From: CAYRLW01 sp964425215
GTDB taxonomy: Bacteria > Spirochaetota > Spirochaetia > Treponematales > Breznakiellaceae
Direction of reading: 5' to 3'
Assembly (NCBI GenBank): GCA_964425215.1
Contig: CAYRLW010000008.1
Coordinates: forward strand, 1-64,000
DNA: 64,000 nucleotides
In this document: positions 42,665 to 51,372 of the stretch, in pieces
How the letters are laid out: every line of letters begins with the position of its first letter
Position numbering within the stretch: position 1 is the first letter of the stretch
Position numbers and translations under genes: made by a program
The notes under the pieces: generated by a model
The model's database searches: none
Told to the model about the DNA's origin: nothing
Seen by the model: only the letters and a program-made list of their open reading frames with translations

Positions 42665-43780
42665 ATGAGTGGGAAAGTTTGGTTGTATACATCAATTTTA
42701 GTCTTTCTCTCCGCGCAAACGGTTTTTTCCCAGGACTTGAGCCTGGGACCGAATGATTTGCGGATAGAGCAGGGGGCCGATGGGGGATACCATCTTTTTA
42801 TTCGGAAAAAGGCGGATATCGGTTCGGTGCTTCTTACCGAATCCACCAAGGATCCCCAGGGGCGTTCGGATAATTACGCCTATCGGGCAAAGGAATACAA
42901 TCCGACCAACGGGGATGAAGTTCGTATTTTGGACGGTAAACCGATTCCAAAGGATTTGCACATCTGGTCCCTTATCGATTCATCCCCTCAAAAGGATCCC
43001 CTCTTGGGAGAGGCCTTTGAAATCTATATTCCCTACGTGATTAACTATGGATATCCGACGGGTAGACATGGGGAAGTGTACGTTGTCGATGGTACGTATT
43101 TGAATATTCGGGCTTTTAAACTTCCCTACGCGGACTATCGCGGGCCCTTTCTGGATAATCCCTTCGTGTTAAAAGTTACCCAAAGGCCCCTTCCTGGACC
43201 TCCCGAGGGTAATTATATGAAGGATACGGTAGACTCTTTTAAGGAAATAGCTTCCGCAGGAAACGGGGAACTCCTCTGGTCTACGGGAAAGGAAGACGTG
43301 GTCCCTAAAATTAAAAAAATTTTAGAGGACGCCAAGGGAAAATCGGTGGATTTGGTGGTGACCCTGGATACCACCGAGAGCATGCAGGACGATATCGACC
43401 CGGTGCGAAGGATGCTTATCCCCATGCTCCAGGATATTTTAAAGGATTTTAAGACCTTTAGAATCGGCATGGTGCTGTATAAGGATTACTTTGAAGAATA
43501 CCTGAATAAGGTAATTCCCTTTACCACTAATTTCGGGACCTTTCAAAGCACGTTGAACGCTATCCGTGTTGGAGGCGGTCGGGACATCCCCGAAGCGGTA
43601 TACGAGGCCCTGTACGAAGCGGCGACCAAATTCCCCTGGGAAGCGGAAGAAAAAATCATTATTTTGATAGGCGACGCGCCGCCCCACCCTCGACCCCGGG
43701 GAAGCATCACCAAAGCTATGGTCGACACGGCGGTACAAGAGCGGGGGCTAAGGGTGAACGCGATTATCCTTCCGCAATAA
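42665..43780 (+). CDS. exported von Willebrand factor A domain protein
   Basis: 371 residues. A signal peptide (WLYTSILVFLSAQTVFSQ) suggests export to the periplasm. The N-terminal half (about 20-200) is a beta-rich domain without recognised motif (LRIEQGADGGYHLFIRKK). Residues about 225-371 are a VWA domain: DLVVTLDTTESMQDD carries the MIDAS-like metal site with Thr in place of the first Ser, and ILIGDAPPHP is the second MIDAS region. VWA domains mediate metal-dependent protein contacts. The gene diverges from deoR (127 bp apart). Confidence 0.8.
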   Translation: MSGKVWLYTSILVFLSAQTVFSQDLSLGPNDLRIEQGADGGYHLFIRKKADIGSVLLTESTKDPQGRSDNYAYRAKEYNPTNGDEVRILDGKPIPKDLHIWSLIDSSPQKDPLLGEAFEIYIPYVINYGYPTGRHGEVYVVDGTYLNIRAFKLPYADYRGPFLDNPFVLKVTQRPLPGPPEGNYMKDTVDSFKEIASAGNGELLWSTGKEDVVPKIKKILEDAKGKSVDLVVTLDTTESMQDDIDPVRRMLIPMLQDILKDFKTFRIGMVLYKDYFEEYLNKVIPFTTNFGTFQSTLNAIRVGGGRDIPEAVYEALYEAATKFPWEAEEKIIILIGDAPPHPRPRGSITKAMVDTAVQERGLRVNAIILPQ

Positions 43781-43844
43781 CGCGTATACCGTTCCGCGAC
43801 AAAAACGGCCCCGCCGATTCTCCGTGGGACCGTTGGGTATTCCT

Positions 43845-43860
43845 CTCAACCTTCGTTGAA
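43845..43860 (-). repeat. dispersed motif copy (TTCAACGAAGGTTGAG)
   Basis: Perfect match to the consensus on the minus strand, between the VWA gene and its terminator. Confidence 0.8.
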
Positions 43861-43909
43861 GGCCCTATGGGCACCCCTAGTAACTCGGTTAATTATTAGA
43901 TGTGCCTGG

Positions 43910-43930
43910 GCAAATCCTTATAGGATTTGC
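43910..43930 (+). terminator. rho-independent terminator of the VWA gene
   Basis: An 8-bp stem GCAAATCC/GGATTTGC with a short loop is followed by GTTTTTTATTT. Confidence 0.85.
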
Positions 43931-43946
43931 GTTTTTTATTTGTAGC

Positions 43947-43972
43947 CCTCTAAAAACTGAATTTTTTAGAGG
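43947..43972. terminator. hairpin at the lipoprotein gene 3' end
   Basis: A 10-bp stem CCTCTAAAAA/TTTTTAGAGG lies five bases from the stop codon of the convergent lipoprotein gene. The T-run on the plus strand overlaps that stop codon. Confidence 0.7.
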
Positions 43973-43977
43973 TCCCC

Positions 43978-44367
43978 TTATTTTTTTTCAAGTTCAATTT
44001 TCGCGAGAATTTTCTCCCCCAGAATTTTGTACTCCGCGGGCAACAGTTCCGCGTCCGTACCGTTATAACGGGCGAGCAATTTTGTAAACCGAGCTTTGGC
44101 GTCGTCGTATTTCTTTTCCTTATATTTAATAAACGCTATCTCGTATTCCGCCGCGCATACCATGGGAAGGTTGTCGGGGAAACGGTCCAAAATCGCTTGA
44201 TAATACTGGGCCGCTTGGTTGTAGTTATATTTATCCGAAGCGTCTTGGGCCTTTTGCACCAGTTCTGCGGGGCTTAGCCCATCGGGAATGACCACGGGCC
44301 CACTGGCACAGGATAGGGTCAAAAGTAGAACCAGGGCCCCCAGGGCAAGAAAACGGATCCGTCGCAT
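43978..44367 (-). CDS. small TPR-like lipoprotein
   Basis: 129 residues. Lipoprotein signal FLALGALVLLLTLSC (Cys about 20). The mature part has two tetratricopeptide-like helical pairs: QDASDKYNYNQAAQYYQAIL and EYEIAFIKYKEKKYDDAKARF. This resembles small outer-membrane-associated TPR proteins such as YbgF/BamD pieces, but no partner gene is nearby. GGGAGGG precedes the ATG. The upstream region contains a 114-bp inverted-repeat-bounded segment. Confidence 0.75.
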   Translation of the reverse strand: MRRIRFLALGALVLLLTLSCASGPVVIPDGLSPAELVQKAQDASDKYNYNQAAQYYQAILDRFPDNLPMVCAAEYEIAFIKYKEKKYDDAKARFTKLLARYNGTDAELLPAEYKILGEKILAKIELEKK

Positions 44368-44393
44368 AAAACCCTCCCGGAAGACGAATGTAG

Positions 44394-44409
44394 TTCAACG
44401 AAGGTTGAG
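44394..44409 (+). repeat. dispersed motif copy (perfect consensus)
   Basis: Upstream of the TPR-like lipoprotein gene. It forms the left end of the 114-bp segment. Confidence 0.8.
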
Positions 44410-44485
44410 CAAAATCATTTTTTCCCCGCCAATAGGGGCGATACGTTCCGAATACCCGTTTTATTGGGGCTTTCATGGCATACCG

Positions 44486-44501
44486 CTCAACCTTCGATAA
44501 A
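44486..44501 (-). repeat. dispersed motif copy (TTTATCGAAGGTTGAG)
   Basis: Two changes from consensus, inverted. It forms the right end of the 114-bp segment. Confidence 0.65.
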
Positions 44502-44587
44502 CTACCCGAGATAGGGACAAACCTCAAGGGGTTAGTCAGCGGTGAACCCACATTCCGACAGTCCTACCTCACGATAAGCTACCCGCG

Positions 44588-44627
44588 TACCTCCGCCCGT
44601 AGGACAACAAATTGTAGGGCAGAGGTA
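44588..44627 (-). terminator. hairpin downstream of the Cys-rich small protein gene
   Basis: Arms TACCTCCGCCCGTA and TAGGGCAGAGGTA pair with one mismatch and one bulge around a 13-nt loop. It starts about 30 bp after the stop codon at 44659 and has no T-tract. Confidence 0.4.
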
Positions 44628-44658
44628 GGTTATACGACGCTGGTAATAAGAAGCGGTC

Positions 44659-44997
44659 TTAGAAGATATAAATTTCGTCTTTAACGGGGAGGTTTTTTTT
44701 CAATTCCCGCATGTATTCCTTCGTATCCCCCATTTCTTCGTAGGCGTCGCAGGAATCCAGGCTCCGGCGGGCGACGGTGCAGTATTTGTACACCTTCTCC
44801 TCTCCCAGTTTCTTTTTCCATTTTCCCGCGTCGCAACGGACCCGTAAAAAATACCGGTCATCCCTGTCGGGACTGGAAGGAATGAGTTTGCAATGGATAC
44901 AGTTGGCGCAATAAATTTTTCCTTCGTGAATCTCATCGTCGTTTTCCGCGGTTGTTAGAGAGGATTCTACTTCTTGATCTTCTAAAATTTGAGCCAA
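44659..44997 (-). CDS. small Cys-rich protein of unknown function
   Basis: 112 residues from a TTG start after AAAAGGGGG. The centre contains CANCIHCKLI, then single Cys residues in RVRCDAG, YKYCTVA and DSCDAYEE, seven in all, which suggests bound zinc or an iron-sulphur centre. The first 25 residues are acidic. No family recognised. It stands alone between an intergenic palindrome and the arg leader region. Confidence 0.65.
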   Translation of the reverse strand: MAQILEDQEVESSLTTAENDDEIHEGKIYCANCIHCKLIPSSPDRDDRYFLRVRCDAGKWKKKLGEEKVYKYCTVARRSLDSCDAYEEMGDTKEYMRELKKNLPVKDEIYIF

Positions 44998-45085
44998 TTG
45001 GAAGCCCCCTTTTCTACATTATCGACAGTTTATCCGGGAAACTTTTATCCGTCAAGTTTTTTCGGTTTGCATGAGGACTTGAATT

Positions 45086-45109
45086 GTATATTTGTTAGTA
45101 TAAATATAC
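45086..45109. promoter_or_regulatory. palindromic candidate operator upstream of argJ
   Basis: GTATATTT and AAATATAC form a perfect 8-bp inverted repeat with an 8-bp spacer. It lies 18 bp before the argJ -35 box and in the divergent region to the Cys-rich gene. It resembles the AT-rich ARG boxes of other bacteria only loosely. Confidence 0.4.
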
Positions 45110-45126
45110 GATTTTTTTCTTCGCAC

Positions 45127-45154
45127 TTGACAGAATCTAATAATTATGTAATTT
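45127..45154 (+). promoter_or_regulatory. promoter of the argJBDGH operon
   Basis: Consensus TTGACA (45127-45132), 16-bp spacer, TAATTT (45149-45154). The leader to the argJ ATG is about 180 nt. Confidence 0.6.
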
Positions 45155-45341
45155 TTTGAATATGAAAGCAACCGTATCCCCTGGGGATCCGCAATTCCTA
45201 TCCCCATCCTCGTGTTTTCCCGTATCGTTTTCCTCTTCTTTCCGTTTTTTTCTCTTTTCCCTCCGATCCTTCCGTCAACTCCGACGTCGATAATTATTTT
45301 TTCCCTCAAAAATCCCACGGTACACAAGAAAGGAGTACCCC

Positions 45342-46580
45342 ATGAAGCTACTTGACGCGGGGGTTTGCGCCCCCCAGGGCTTTCGCGCCGCCGGTATATG
45401 GTGCGGAATTCGTAAGAAAAATGATAAACGGGACCTGGCCCTCATTGTTTCGGATCGGGATTGTATCGCCGCGGGGATGTACACGACGAACCGGGTTAAG
45501 GCGGCGAGCGTTCTTGTTACCCAGGAACACCTTAGCCACGGTCATGCTCGAGCCATCGTGTGCAACTCTGGAAACGCCAACGCCTGTACCGGCGCGGAGG
45601 GCCTCCAGGTGGCCCGGCAAATGGCCCAGGCGGCGGCGGATCAGCTGGGAATACGGTCGGAGGAGGTGGCGGTGGCCTCCACGGGGGTGATCGGTGTGCC
45701 CTTGCCGGTGGAAAAGGTTCGCTCCGCCATGCCGACCCTGGTGGCGGCCCTTTCGCCCTCAGCCCAGGGCCACGCGGCGGCCCTAGAAGCGATTATGACG
45801 ACGGATACCCGGAAGAAAGAAATAGCCCTGGAGTTAGAAATTTACGGAAAGGCGGTTCGTATCGGCGCTATGGCCAAGGGTGCGGGGATGATTCACCCGA
45901 ACATGGCTACCATGCTGAGCTTTATCACCACCGACGTAGTTATTTCGCCCAGCCTTCTCGATACGGCCCTCCGTCAGGCGGTTCGGCGGTCCTTTAACCG
46001 GGTCACCGTGGATGGGGATACCAGTACCAACGATACGGTGATAGTCCTGGCCAATGGAGCAGCAGGGAACCCTCCGCTTACCCTGGCGGACGGGGAATAT
46101 CAAAAATTCGAACAGGCTTTGGAAGAGGTTTGCGTTTATTTGGCTAAGGGCATCGCTCAGGACGGGGAGGGGGCTACCCGATTAATAGCCTGTACGGTCC
46201 GGGGGGCGGAAAGCGAAGCCGTGGCCGAAGGATTGGCTAAAGCGGTGGTAGGTTCCAGTCTGGTCAAGGCCGCTTGTTTTGGTTCCGACGCTAACTGGGG
46301 CCGGATCCTCTGCGCCATGGGGTATTCGGGGTTTCCCTTTAACCCCGAAACGGTGGACGTCCGGTTTGCCAGCGCGGCGGGAGAGGTGGTCGTCTGCCGC
46401 CAGGGCGCTTCCGTATCCTTCTCCGAAGAGATCGCTAAAAAAGTGCTCTCCGAACCGTCCATCGATATCCGTATCGACCTGGGGAAAACCGACGGTTCGA
46501 TACATCCGCCGTCGGCCACCTGCTGGGGCTGTGATTTAACCTACGATTACGTAAAAATTAATGGGGATTACCGTTCATGA
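45342..46580 (+). CDS. argJ: glutamate N-acetyltransferase/ornithine acetyltransferase ArgJ
   Basis: 412 residues. It makes N-acetylglutamate by transferring acetyl from N-acetylornithine, the cyclic arginine route; bifunctional forms also use acetyl-CoA. The self-cleavage site is in KGAGMIHPNMATML with Thr about 190 as the new N-terminal nucleophile. Other family patterns are CNSGNANACTG, VDGDTSTND and GSDANWGRILCA. AAAGGAG precedes the ATG. It overlaps argB by 4 bp. No argC is in the window. Confidence 0.95.
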   Translation: MKLLDAGVCAPQGFRAAGIWCGIRKKNDKRDLALIVSDRDCIAAGMYTTNRVKAASVLVTQEHLSHGHARAIVCNSGNANACTGAEGLQVARQMAQAAADQLGIRSEEVAVASTGVIGVPLPVEKVRSAMPTLVAALSPSAQGHAAALEAIMTTDTRKKEIALELEIYGKAVRIGAMAKGAGMIHPNMATMLSFITTDVVISPSLLDTALRQAVRRSFNRVTVDGDTSTNDTVIVLANGAAGNPPLTLADGEYQKFEQALEEVCVYLAKGIAQDGEGATRLIACTVRGAESEAVAEGLAKAVVGSSLVKAACFGSDANWGRILCAMGYSGFPFNPETVDVRFASAAGEVVVCRQGASVSFSEEIAKKVLSEPSIDIRIDLGKTDGSIHPPSATCWGCDLTYDYVKINGDYRS

Positions 46581-47461
46581 AAGGAAGCAACGTATCCAAC
46601 GCCCAACGGGCGGAAATATTAGTGCAGGCCCTGCCGTACATACAGAACTTTATGGGGAAAACCGTGGTGGTCAAATACGGCGGTAACGCTATGATCAACC
46701 TGGAATTGAAGGCCGCGGTTATTCAAGATATCGTCCTTATGTCCTGCGTGGGGATCCGAACCGTCTTGGTCCACGGCGGTGGGCCGGAGATTGAATCCCT
46801 ATTAAAGCGGATTGGTAAGGAAAGCCGTTTTGTCGGGGGTCTTCGGTATACCGACGAAGAAACCATGGAAATAGTCCAAATGGTTTTGGCTGGCAAGGTG
46901 AACAAGGATATTGTTTCCCTGGTCCAGCAGGAGGGGGGCAAGGCCCTGGGGCTTTGTGGTATCGACGGGGGGCTTTTGCAAGGGCGTCGTCTCCGGCTGG
47001 AAGGGGAGGACTTGGGTTTGGTGGGGGATGTTACGTCCGTCAATACGACGGTTTTGACGGACGCCCTGGACCGGGGCTACGTCCCCGTGGTTTCCACCGT
47101 TGCTCTGGGGATCGAGGACGCCAAGGGCGAAGCGCTCAACGTGAACGCCGATACGGCGGCAGCCCTAATCGCCGCGGCCCTGGGGGCGGAAAAATTGGTC
47201 CTGATGACCGATGTCCGGGGTATCCTCCGGGACGTCCAGGACCCGGATTCGTTGATCAAAGAATTGCGGCGGTCCGAATTGGACGACCTGATCCGTCAAG
47301 GCATCGTCAATAAGGGAATGATCCCTAAGGTGGATTGTTGCCGCCTCGCGCTGGATGGGGGAGTCAGAAAGGCCCATATTATCGATGGCCGTCTGCCCCA
47401 CGCCATATTGATTGAACTTTTTACCGATGAGGGTATCGGTACCATGATCGAAGGGGCCTAA
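46577..47461 (+). CDS. argB: acetylglutamate kinase
   Basis: 294 residues. It phosphorylates N-acetylglutamate. The amino acid kinase fold is shown by VVKYGGNAMI, LVHGGGPEIE (acetylglutamate site) and LMTDVRGIL. The N-terminal helix (SNAQRAEILVQALPYIQNF) is of the type found in arginine-inhibited hexameric ArgB, as expected where the cyclic ArgJ pathway is used. It starts within the argJ stop (ATGA). Confidence 0.95.
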   Translation: MKGSNVSNAQRAEILVQALPYIQNFMGKTVVVKYGGNAMINLELKAAVIQDIVLMSCVGIRTVLVHGGGPEIESLLKRIGKESRFVGGLRYTDEETMEIVQMVLAGKVNKDIVSLVQQEGGKALGLCGIDGGLLQGRRLRLEGEDLGLVGDVTSVNTTVLTDALDRGYVPVVSTVALGIEDAKGEALNVNADTAAALIAAALGAEKLVLMTDVRGILRDVQDPDSLIKELRRSELDDLIRQGIVNKGMIPKVDCCRLALDGGVRKAHIIDGRLPHAILIELFTDEGIGTMIEGA

Positions 47462-47483
47462 GGGCCTAATAAGGGAAAACTCA

Positions 47484-48662
47484 ATGCACGATCCGTTTAT
47501 GAATACCTACCATCGGCTTCCCCTGGTGTTTACCCAGGGGAAGGGTGGAAAACTTCAGGATGAACATGGAAAATGGTACCTGGACTTCACCTCCGGTATC
47601 GCGGTGAACTGCCTGGGCCACGGGCATCCGGCGCTGACCCGGGCCATCGCCGATCAAGCGGCCGCGTTGATCCATACGTCCAATTATTTTATGAGCGATA
47701 CCTCCCGTGCCTTTGCCGAACGGCTTGTCCAAGCCTGCGCTCCCCTGGGGATGCGGAAGGTGTTTTTATCCAATTCGGGGGCCGAGGCGAACGAGGGGGC
47801 CATTAAAATAGCCCGGAAGTATTCCTTAAAAAAGTACGGCCCCGGCCGGCATACCATAGTCACCCTAAAAGGGAGCTTCCACGGGCGGACCATCACCACC
47901 CTGGCGGCCACCGGGCAGGATCGGTTCCATCAGGATTTTGGCCCCTTTACCGAAGGGTTTGTCTACATTGAAAATGGAGACCTGGAAGCCCTGGACCGCG
48001 CCCTCGATGGAACCGTGGCCGCCCTTTTTATGGAACCCATCCAAGGCGAAAGCGGAATCCGGCCCTTGCGGACCGAGTTTGTCCAGGCGGCGGCGCGGCT
48101 TTGCCAGGAGCGGGACGTTTTGCTCATGTTCGATGAAATCCAATCGGGCATGGGGAGGACCGGCACCTTTTTAGCCAGCGAGTTTTACGGCCTTAAAGCC
48201 GACGTGATTACCCTGGCAAAGGGACTTTCCGGCGGAATCCCCGTGGGGGCTGTTTTGGCGGGGGAAAAGACCGCCGATGTTCTGGGGGTAGGGGATCACG
48301 GCAGTACCTTTGGGGGAAATCCCCTGGCGGCTGCGGCGGGTTTGGCGGTACTTTCGGTGGTGGATCAAAAGCCCTTTTTAGCGGAAATTAGCCGCCAGGG
48401 GACGCGGATGATGGATACCATCAAACAATGGAACCATCCGCGGGTTAAGGACGTTCGGGGCCGGGGCTTGATGATCGGTGTGGACCTGGACGTGGAGGCC
48501 TGGCCTGTTTTGGAACGGTTAATCACCGAAGGGCTTCTACTCCTTTCCGCAGGCCCCAAAACGCTCCGATTCCTTCCTCCGTACATTCTTACGGATGGAG
48601 AAATCGATGAAGGTTTGGCTATTGTTCGGCGGGTATTAGATAGTTCAGCGAAGGTTGAGTAA
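47484..48662 (+). CDS. argD: acetylornithine aminotransferase
   Basis: 392 residues, a class III PLP aminotransferase. It makes N-acetylornithine. SNSGAEANEGAIK, FMEPIQGESG, MFDEIQSGMGRTG and the PLP lysine in TLAKGLSGG (about 245) are intact. The last residues (SSAKVE) and the TAA stop are encoded by a copy of the dispersed TTCARCGAAGGTTGAG motif. Confidence 0.94.
   Translation: MHDPFMNTYHRLPLVFTQGKGGKLQDEHGKWYLDFTSGIAVNCLGHGHPALTRAIADQAAALIHTSNYFMSDTSRAFAERLVQACAPLGMRKVFLSNSGAEANEGAIKIARKYSLKKYGPGRHTIVTLKGSFHGRTITTLAATGQDRFHQDFGPFTEGFVYIENGDLEALDRALDGTVAALFMEPIQGESGIRPLRTEFVQAAARLCQERDVLLMFDEIQSGMGRTGTFLASEFYGLKADVITLAKGLSGGIPVGAVLAGEKTADVLGVGDHGSTFGGNPLAAAAGLAVLSVVDQKPFLAEISRQGTRMMDTIKQWNHPRVKDVRGRGLMIGVDLDVEAWPVLERLITEGLLLLSAGPKTLRFLPPYILTDGEIDEGLAIVRRVLDSSAKVE
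48644..48659 (+). repeat. dispersed motif copy at the argD 3' end
   Basis: TTCAGCGAAGGTTGAG, one change from consensus. It encodes the last argD residues, and the stop codon follows directly. Confidence 0.8.
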
Positions 48663-48666
48663 AAGA

Positions 48667-48701
48667 GGTTCAGGGTCCTAAAAAGAGGGGTGCCCTGGAC
48701 C
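48667..48701 (+). other. hairpin in the argD-argG intergenic region
   Basis: 9-bp arms GGTTCAGGG/CCCTGGACC (one G-U pair) with a 17-nt loop precede the argG ribosome binding site. It could be an attenuator or an mRNA processing site. Confidence 0.4.
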
Positions 48702-48724
48702 AACATACGGAGGAGGGAAGGGAA

Positions 48725-49984
48725 ATGAAAAAGAAAATCGTATTAGCCTATTCGGGTGGTTTGGACACGACGGTGATTATCCCCTGGTTAAAAGAAAATT
48801 ACGACTGCGACATCGTGGCGGTGTGCGTGGACGTGGGGCAGGAGGCGGACTGGGCTACGATTAAACAGAGGGCCCTGGATACGGGGGCCCAGTCCTGTTA
48901 CGTGGCGGATGTTAAGAAAGAATACGTGGAACAGTACGTCTGGCCCGCCCTGAAGGCCCAGGCGGTTTACGAGGATAAGTACCTGCTGGGAACCTCCACC
49001 GCCCGCCCCTTGATCGCCAAGGTGTTGGTGGAGTACGCCCGAAAGGAAAAAGCCGTGGCCATAGCCCACGGGGCCACGGGAAAAGGAAACGACCAGGTCC
49101 GTTTTGACCTGGGAATCATGGCCTTTGCCCCCGATTTGGAAATTATCGCCCCCTGGCGGACCTGGGATATCAAAAGCCGGGAAGAGGAAATTGAATACCT
49201 GGAAAAGAGGCATATTCCCGTACCCATGAAAAAAAGCGACTCCTACAGCCGGGACGATAATCTTTGGCATATATCCCACGAGGGGTTGGAGTTGGAGGAC
49301 CCGGCCAACGAACCTTCTTTGGACCGGATGCTCAAAATGACGGTTCCTCCGGAAAAAGCCAAGGACCAGGCGGAATACGTGGAGGTGGAGTTCGAGAAGG
49401 GAATTCCCGTGGCGGTAAACGGCAAAAAAATGAACGGGGTCGATCTGATCAAAACACTGAACAAAATCGGGGGCCCCCACGGGGTGGGCATCGTGGATCT
49501 GGTGGAGAATCGGGTGGTGGGAATGAAGAGCCGGGGGGTCTACGAAACTCCCGGAGGAGCCATCCTCTACTTTGCCCACGGAGAATTGGAACACCTCTGC
49601 TTGGATCGGCAAACCTACTCGTTTAAGCAGATGGTGAGTCAAAAGATGGCCGAGGTAATCTACGGCGGCCTCTGGTTTACCCCCCTGCGGGAGGCCCTCT
49701 CGGCCTTTGTGGATTCCACTCAGCGGACCGTCACGGGGAAGGTCCGACTAAAACTGTACAAGGGCTCGATCAGTTCCGCCGGCGTTACATCCCCCTATTC
49801 TCTGTACAACACCAGCATCGCCAGCTTTACCACCGGGGAACTGTACAACCATGGGGACGCCAAGGGCTTTATCCGGCTCTACGGTCTGCCGGTTTTGGTC
49901 CGCGCTTTGATGGAGCAGGGCTTTGTCAAAGATACCCAGCACGTGGATGGCCAGGAGGCCAAATCCGCCGGGGTGGCGGGTTAA
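48725..49984 (+). CDS. argG: argininosuccinate synthase
   Basis: 419 residues. It joins citrulline and aspartate using ATP. The PP-loop is LAYSGGLDTTV (about 5-15); other patterns are HGATGKGNDQVRF and the substrate loop SYSRDDNLWHISHEG. GGAGGGAAGG precedes the ATG. The gene is followed after 3 bp by argH. No argF (ornithine carbamoyltransferase) or argC is in the window. Confidence 0.96.
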   Translation: MKKKIVLAYSGGLDTTVIIPWLKENYDCDIVAVCVDVGQEADWATIKQRALDTGAQSCYVADVKKEYVEQYVWPALKAQAVYEDKYLLGTSTARPLIAKVLVEYARKEKAVAIAHGATGKGNDQVRFDLGIMAFAPDLEIIAPWRTWDIKSREEEIEYLEKRHIPVPMKKSDSYSRDDNLWHISHEGLELEDPANEPSLDRMLKMTVPPEKAKDQAEYVEVEFEKGIPVAVNGKKMNGVDLIKTLNKIGGPHGVGIVDLVENRVVGMKSRGVYETPGGAILYFAHGELEHLCLDRQTYSFKQMVSQKMAEVIYGGLWFTPLREALSAFVDSTQRTVTGKVRLKLYKGSISSAGVTSPYSLYNTSIASFTTGELYNHGDAKGFIRLYGLPVLVRALMEQGFVKDTQHVDGQEAKSAGVAG

Positions 49985-49987
49985 GCC

Positions 49988-51367
49988 GTGGCGAAGGTAC
50001 TCTGGTCCGGACGGCTGGAAGCTAAGCCCGACAAAGAAGCCCTGGAGTTCGAATCCTCCATAAGCGTGGACCAGCGAATGGCCCAGGACGATATTCGGGG
50101 CAGTCGGGCCCACGTGGCCATGCTGAAGCGCCAGGGGATTATTCCAGCGGAGGCGGCGGAGGCCATCGATGCGGAACTAGGGCGTATCTCTACCGAGTTG
50201 GAAGCCGGGAGCCTGCGGGTGGATCCGACCGCAGAGGATATCCACTCGTTTATCGAGGGGGTATTAACCGAACGGCTGGGGGATCAGGGCCGGATGGTCC
50301 ACGCGGGCCGGAGCCGGAACGATCAGGTTGCCACGGACTTCCGCCTGTATCTTAAGCGGGAGGTCGACACCCTCCGTCAGGAGGTTGTTCTAACCGCCTC
50401 GGTGCTCCTATCCCGGGCGGAAGAACACCTGGAAACCCTTATGCCCGGGTACACCCACCTACAACGGGCCCAGCCGGTAACCCTGGCGTACCACCTGGTC
50501 GCCTGGGCTTCGGGCCTGCAGAGGGACGTCCTGCGTTTTTCCGACGCCCTCTACCGGCTGGACGAGTGCCCCCTGGGCGCAGGAGCCCTGGCCACATCTA
50601 CCTTAGCCCTGGATCGGAACGCCACCGCCGAGGCGTTAGGGTTTCGATGCCCCACCCTTAACGGAATGGATACGGTGGCGGACCGGGATTTTGCCCTGGA
50701 GTTGGCTTCCGTATGCGGGATCCTGATGACCCACCTTTCCCGGTTTTGCGAGGACCTGGTGATTTGGGCCACCGAAGAATTCGGTTTTGTCGATTTGGCG
50801 GAACAATGGAGTACCGGTTCCTCGATCATGCCGCAGAAAAAGAACCCCGATTTCGCGGAGCTCGTCCGAGGAAAGGCGGGCCGGTCTATCGGCGACATGG
50901 TTACCCTCTTTACCCTGCTTAAGGGACTTCCCTATTCGTACGATCGGGATTTACAGGAGGATAAGGAAGCGCTTTTCGATCTCCTGGATACGGCCCGGTC
51001 GAGCCTGCGGGTTTTCCGGGAAATGGTTCGTACGGCCCGATTCCGGACCGACAGAATGGCCGCCGCGTGTGTGGGCGGCTTTTTGGAAGCCACCGACGCG
51101 GCGGAGTACCTGGTTCGCAAGGGTCTGCCCTTCCGGAAGGCCCACGAGGTGGCGGCCCAGCTGGTCCGGGACTGCGTCGCCGATGGCCAACGGTCCATAG
51201 CCGATCGTACCCTGGAACAGGTTCGCAGTCGATCCGAGCTGTTCGACGCGGACCTGTTCTCTGCCATCGCTCCCCGGGCCGCCGTCGCCGCTCGGTCCCT
51301 TCCGGGGGGACCTGCTCCGAAAGAGGTGGCCAACCAGATCGCCGAACTCCGTAAACGGCTTGGTTAA
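49988..51367 (+). CDS. argH: argininosuccinate lyase
   Basis: 459 residues from a GTG start. It cleaves argininosuccinate to arginine and fumarate. The fumarase/aspartase signature GSSIMPQKKNPD (about 278-289) and HAGRSRNDQVATD, TLMPGYTHLQRAQPV are present. It lies 3 bp after argG and 5 bp before the TtcA-family gene. Confidence 0.96.
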   Translation: MAKVLWSGRLEAKPDKEALEFESSISVDQRMAQDDIRGSRAHVAMLKRQGIIPAEAAEAIDAELGRISTELEAGSLRVDPTAEDIHSFIEGVLTERLGDQGRMVHAGRSRNDQVATDFRLYLKREVDTLRQEVVLTASVLLSRAEEHLETLMPGYTHLQRAQPVTLAYHLVAWASGLQRDVLRFSDALYRLDECPLGAGALATSTLALDRNATAEALGFRCPTLNGMDTVADRDFALELASVCGILMTHLSRFCEDLVIWATEEFGFVDLAEQWSTGSSIMPQKKNPDFAELVRGKAGRSIGDMVTLFTLLKGLPYSYDRDLQEDKEALFDLLDTARSSLRVFREMVRTARFRTDRMAAACVGGFLEATDAAEYLVRKGLPFRKAHEVAAQLVRDCVADGQRSIADRTLEQVRSRSELFDADLFSAIAPRAAVAARSLPGGPAPKEVANQIAELRKRLG

Positions 51368-51372
51368 AAAAC

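Larger units (their letters stand above)
44391..44504. repeat. 114-bp segment bounded by 20-bp inverted copies of the dispersed motif
   Basis: Left end TAGTTCAACGAAGGTTGAGC (44391-44410); the right end (44485-44504) is its inverted copy with 18 of 20 matches. The layout resembles a small MITE-like element; target duplications were not seen. Confidence 0.6.
44998..45341. other. 344-bp divergent regulatory region ahead of argJ
   Basis: No gene seen. It contains the arg palindrome (45086-45109), the argJ promoter (45127-45154) and a pyrimidine-rich leader from about 45212 to 45275. The region is much more AT-rich than its surroundings. Confidence 0.7.

Noticed and set aside
43845..44409. Composite transposon carrying the lipoprotein gene between two motif copies
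   Set aside because: The 16-bp motif alone is too short and too frequent in the window, and no transposase or target duplication is seen.
48788..49642. 284-codon minus-strand ORF
   Set aside because: It is antisense to argG, whose PP-loop and substrate motifs are intact.
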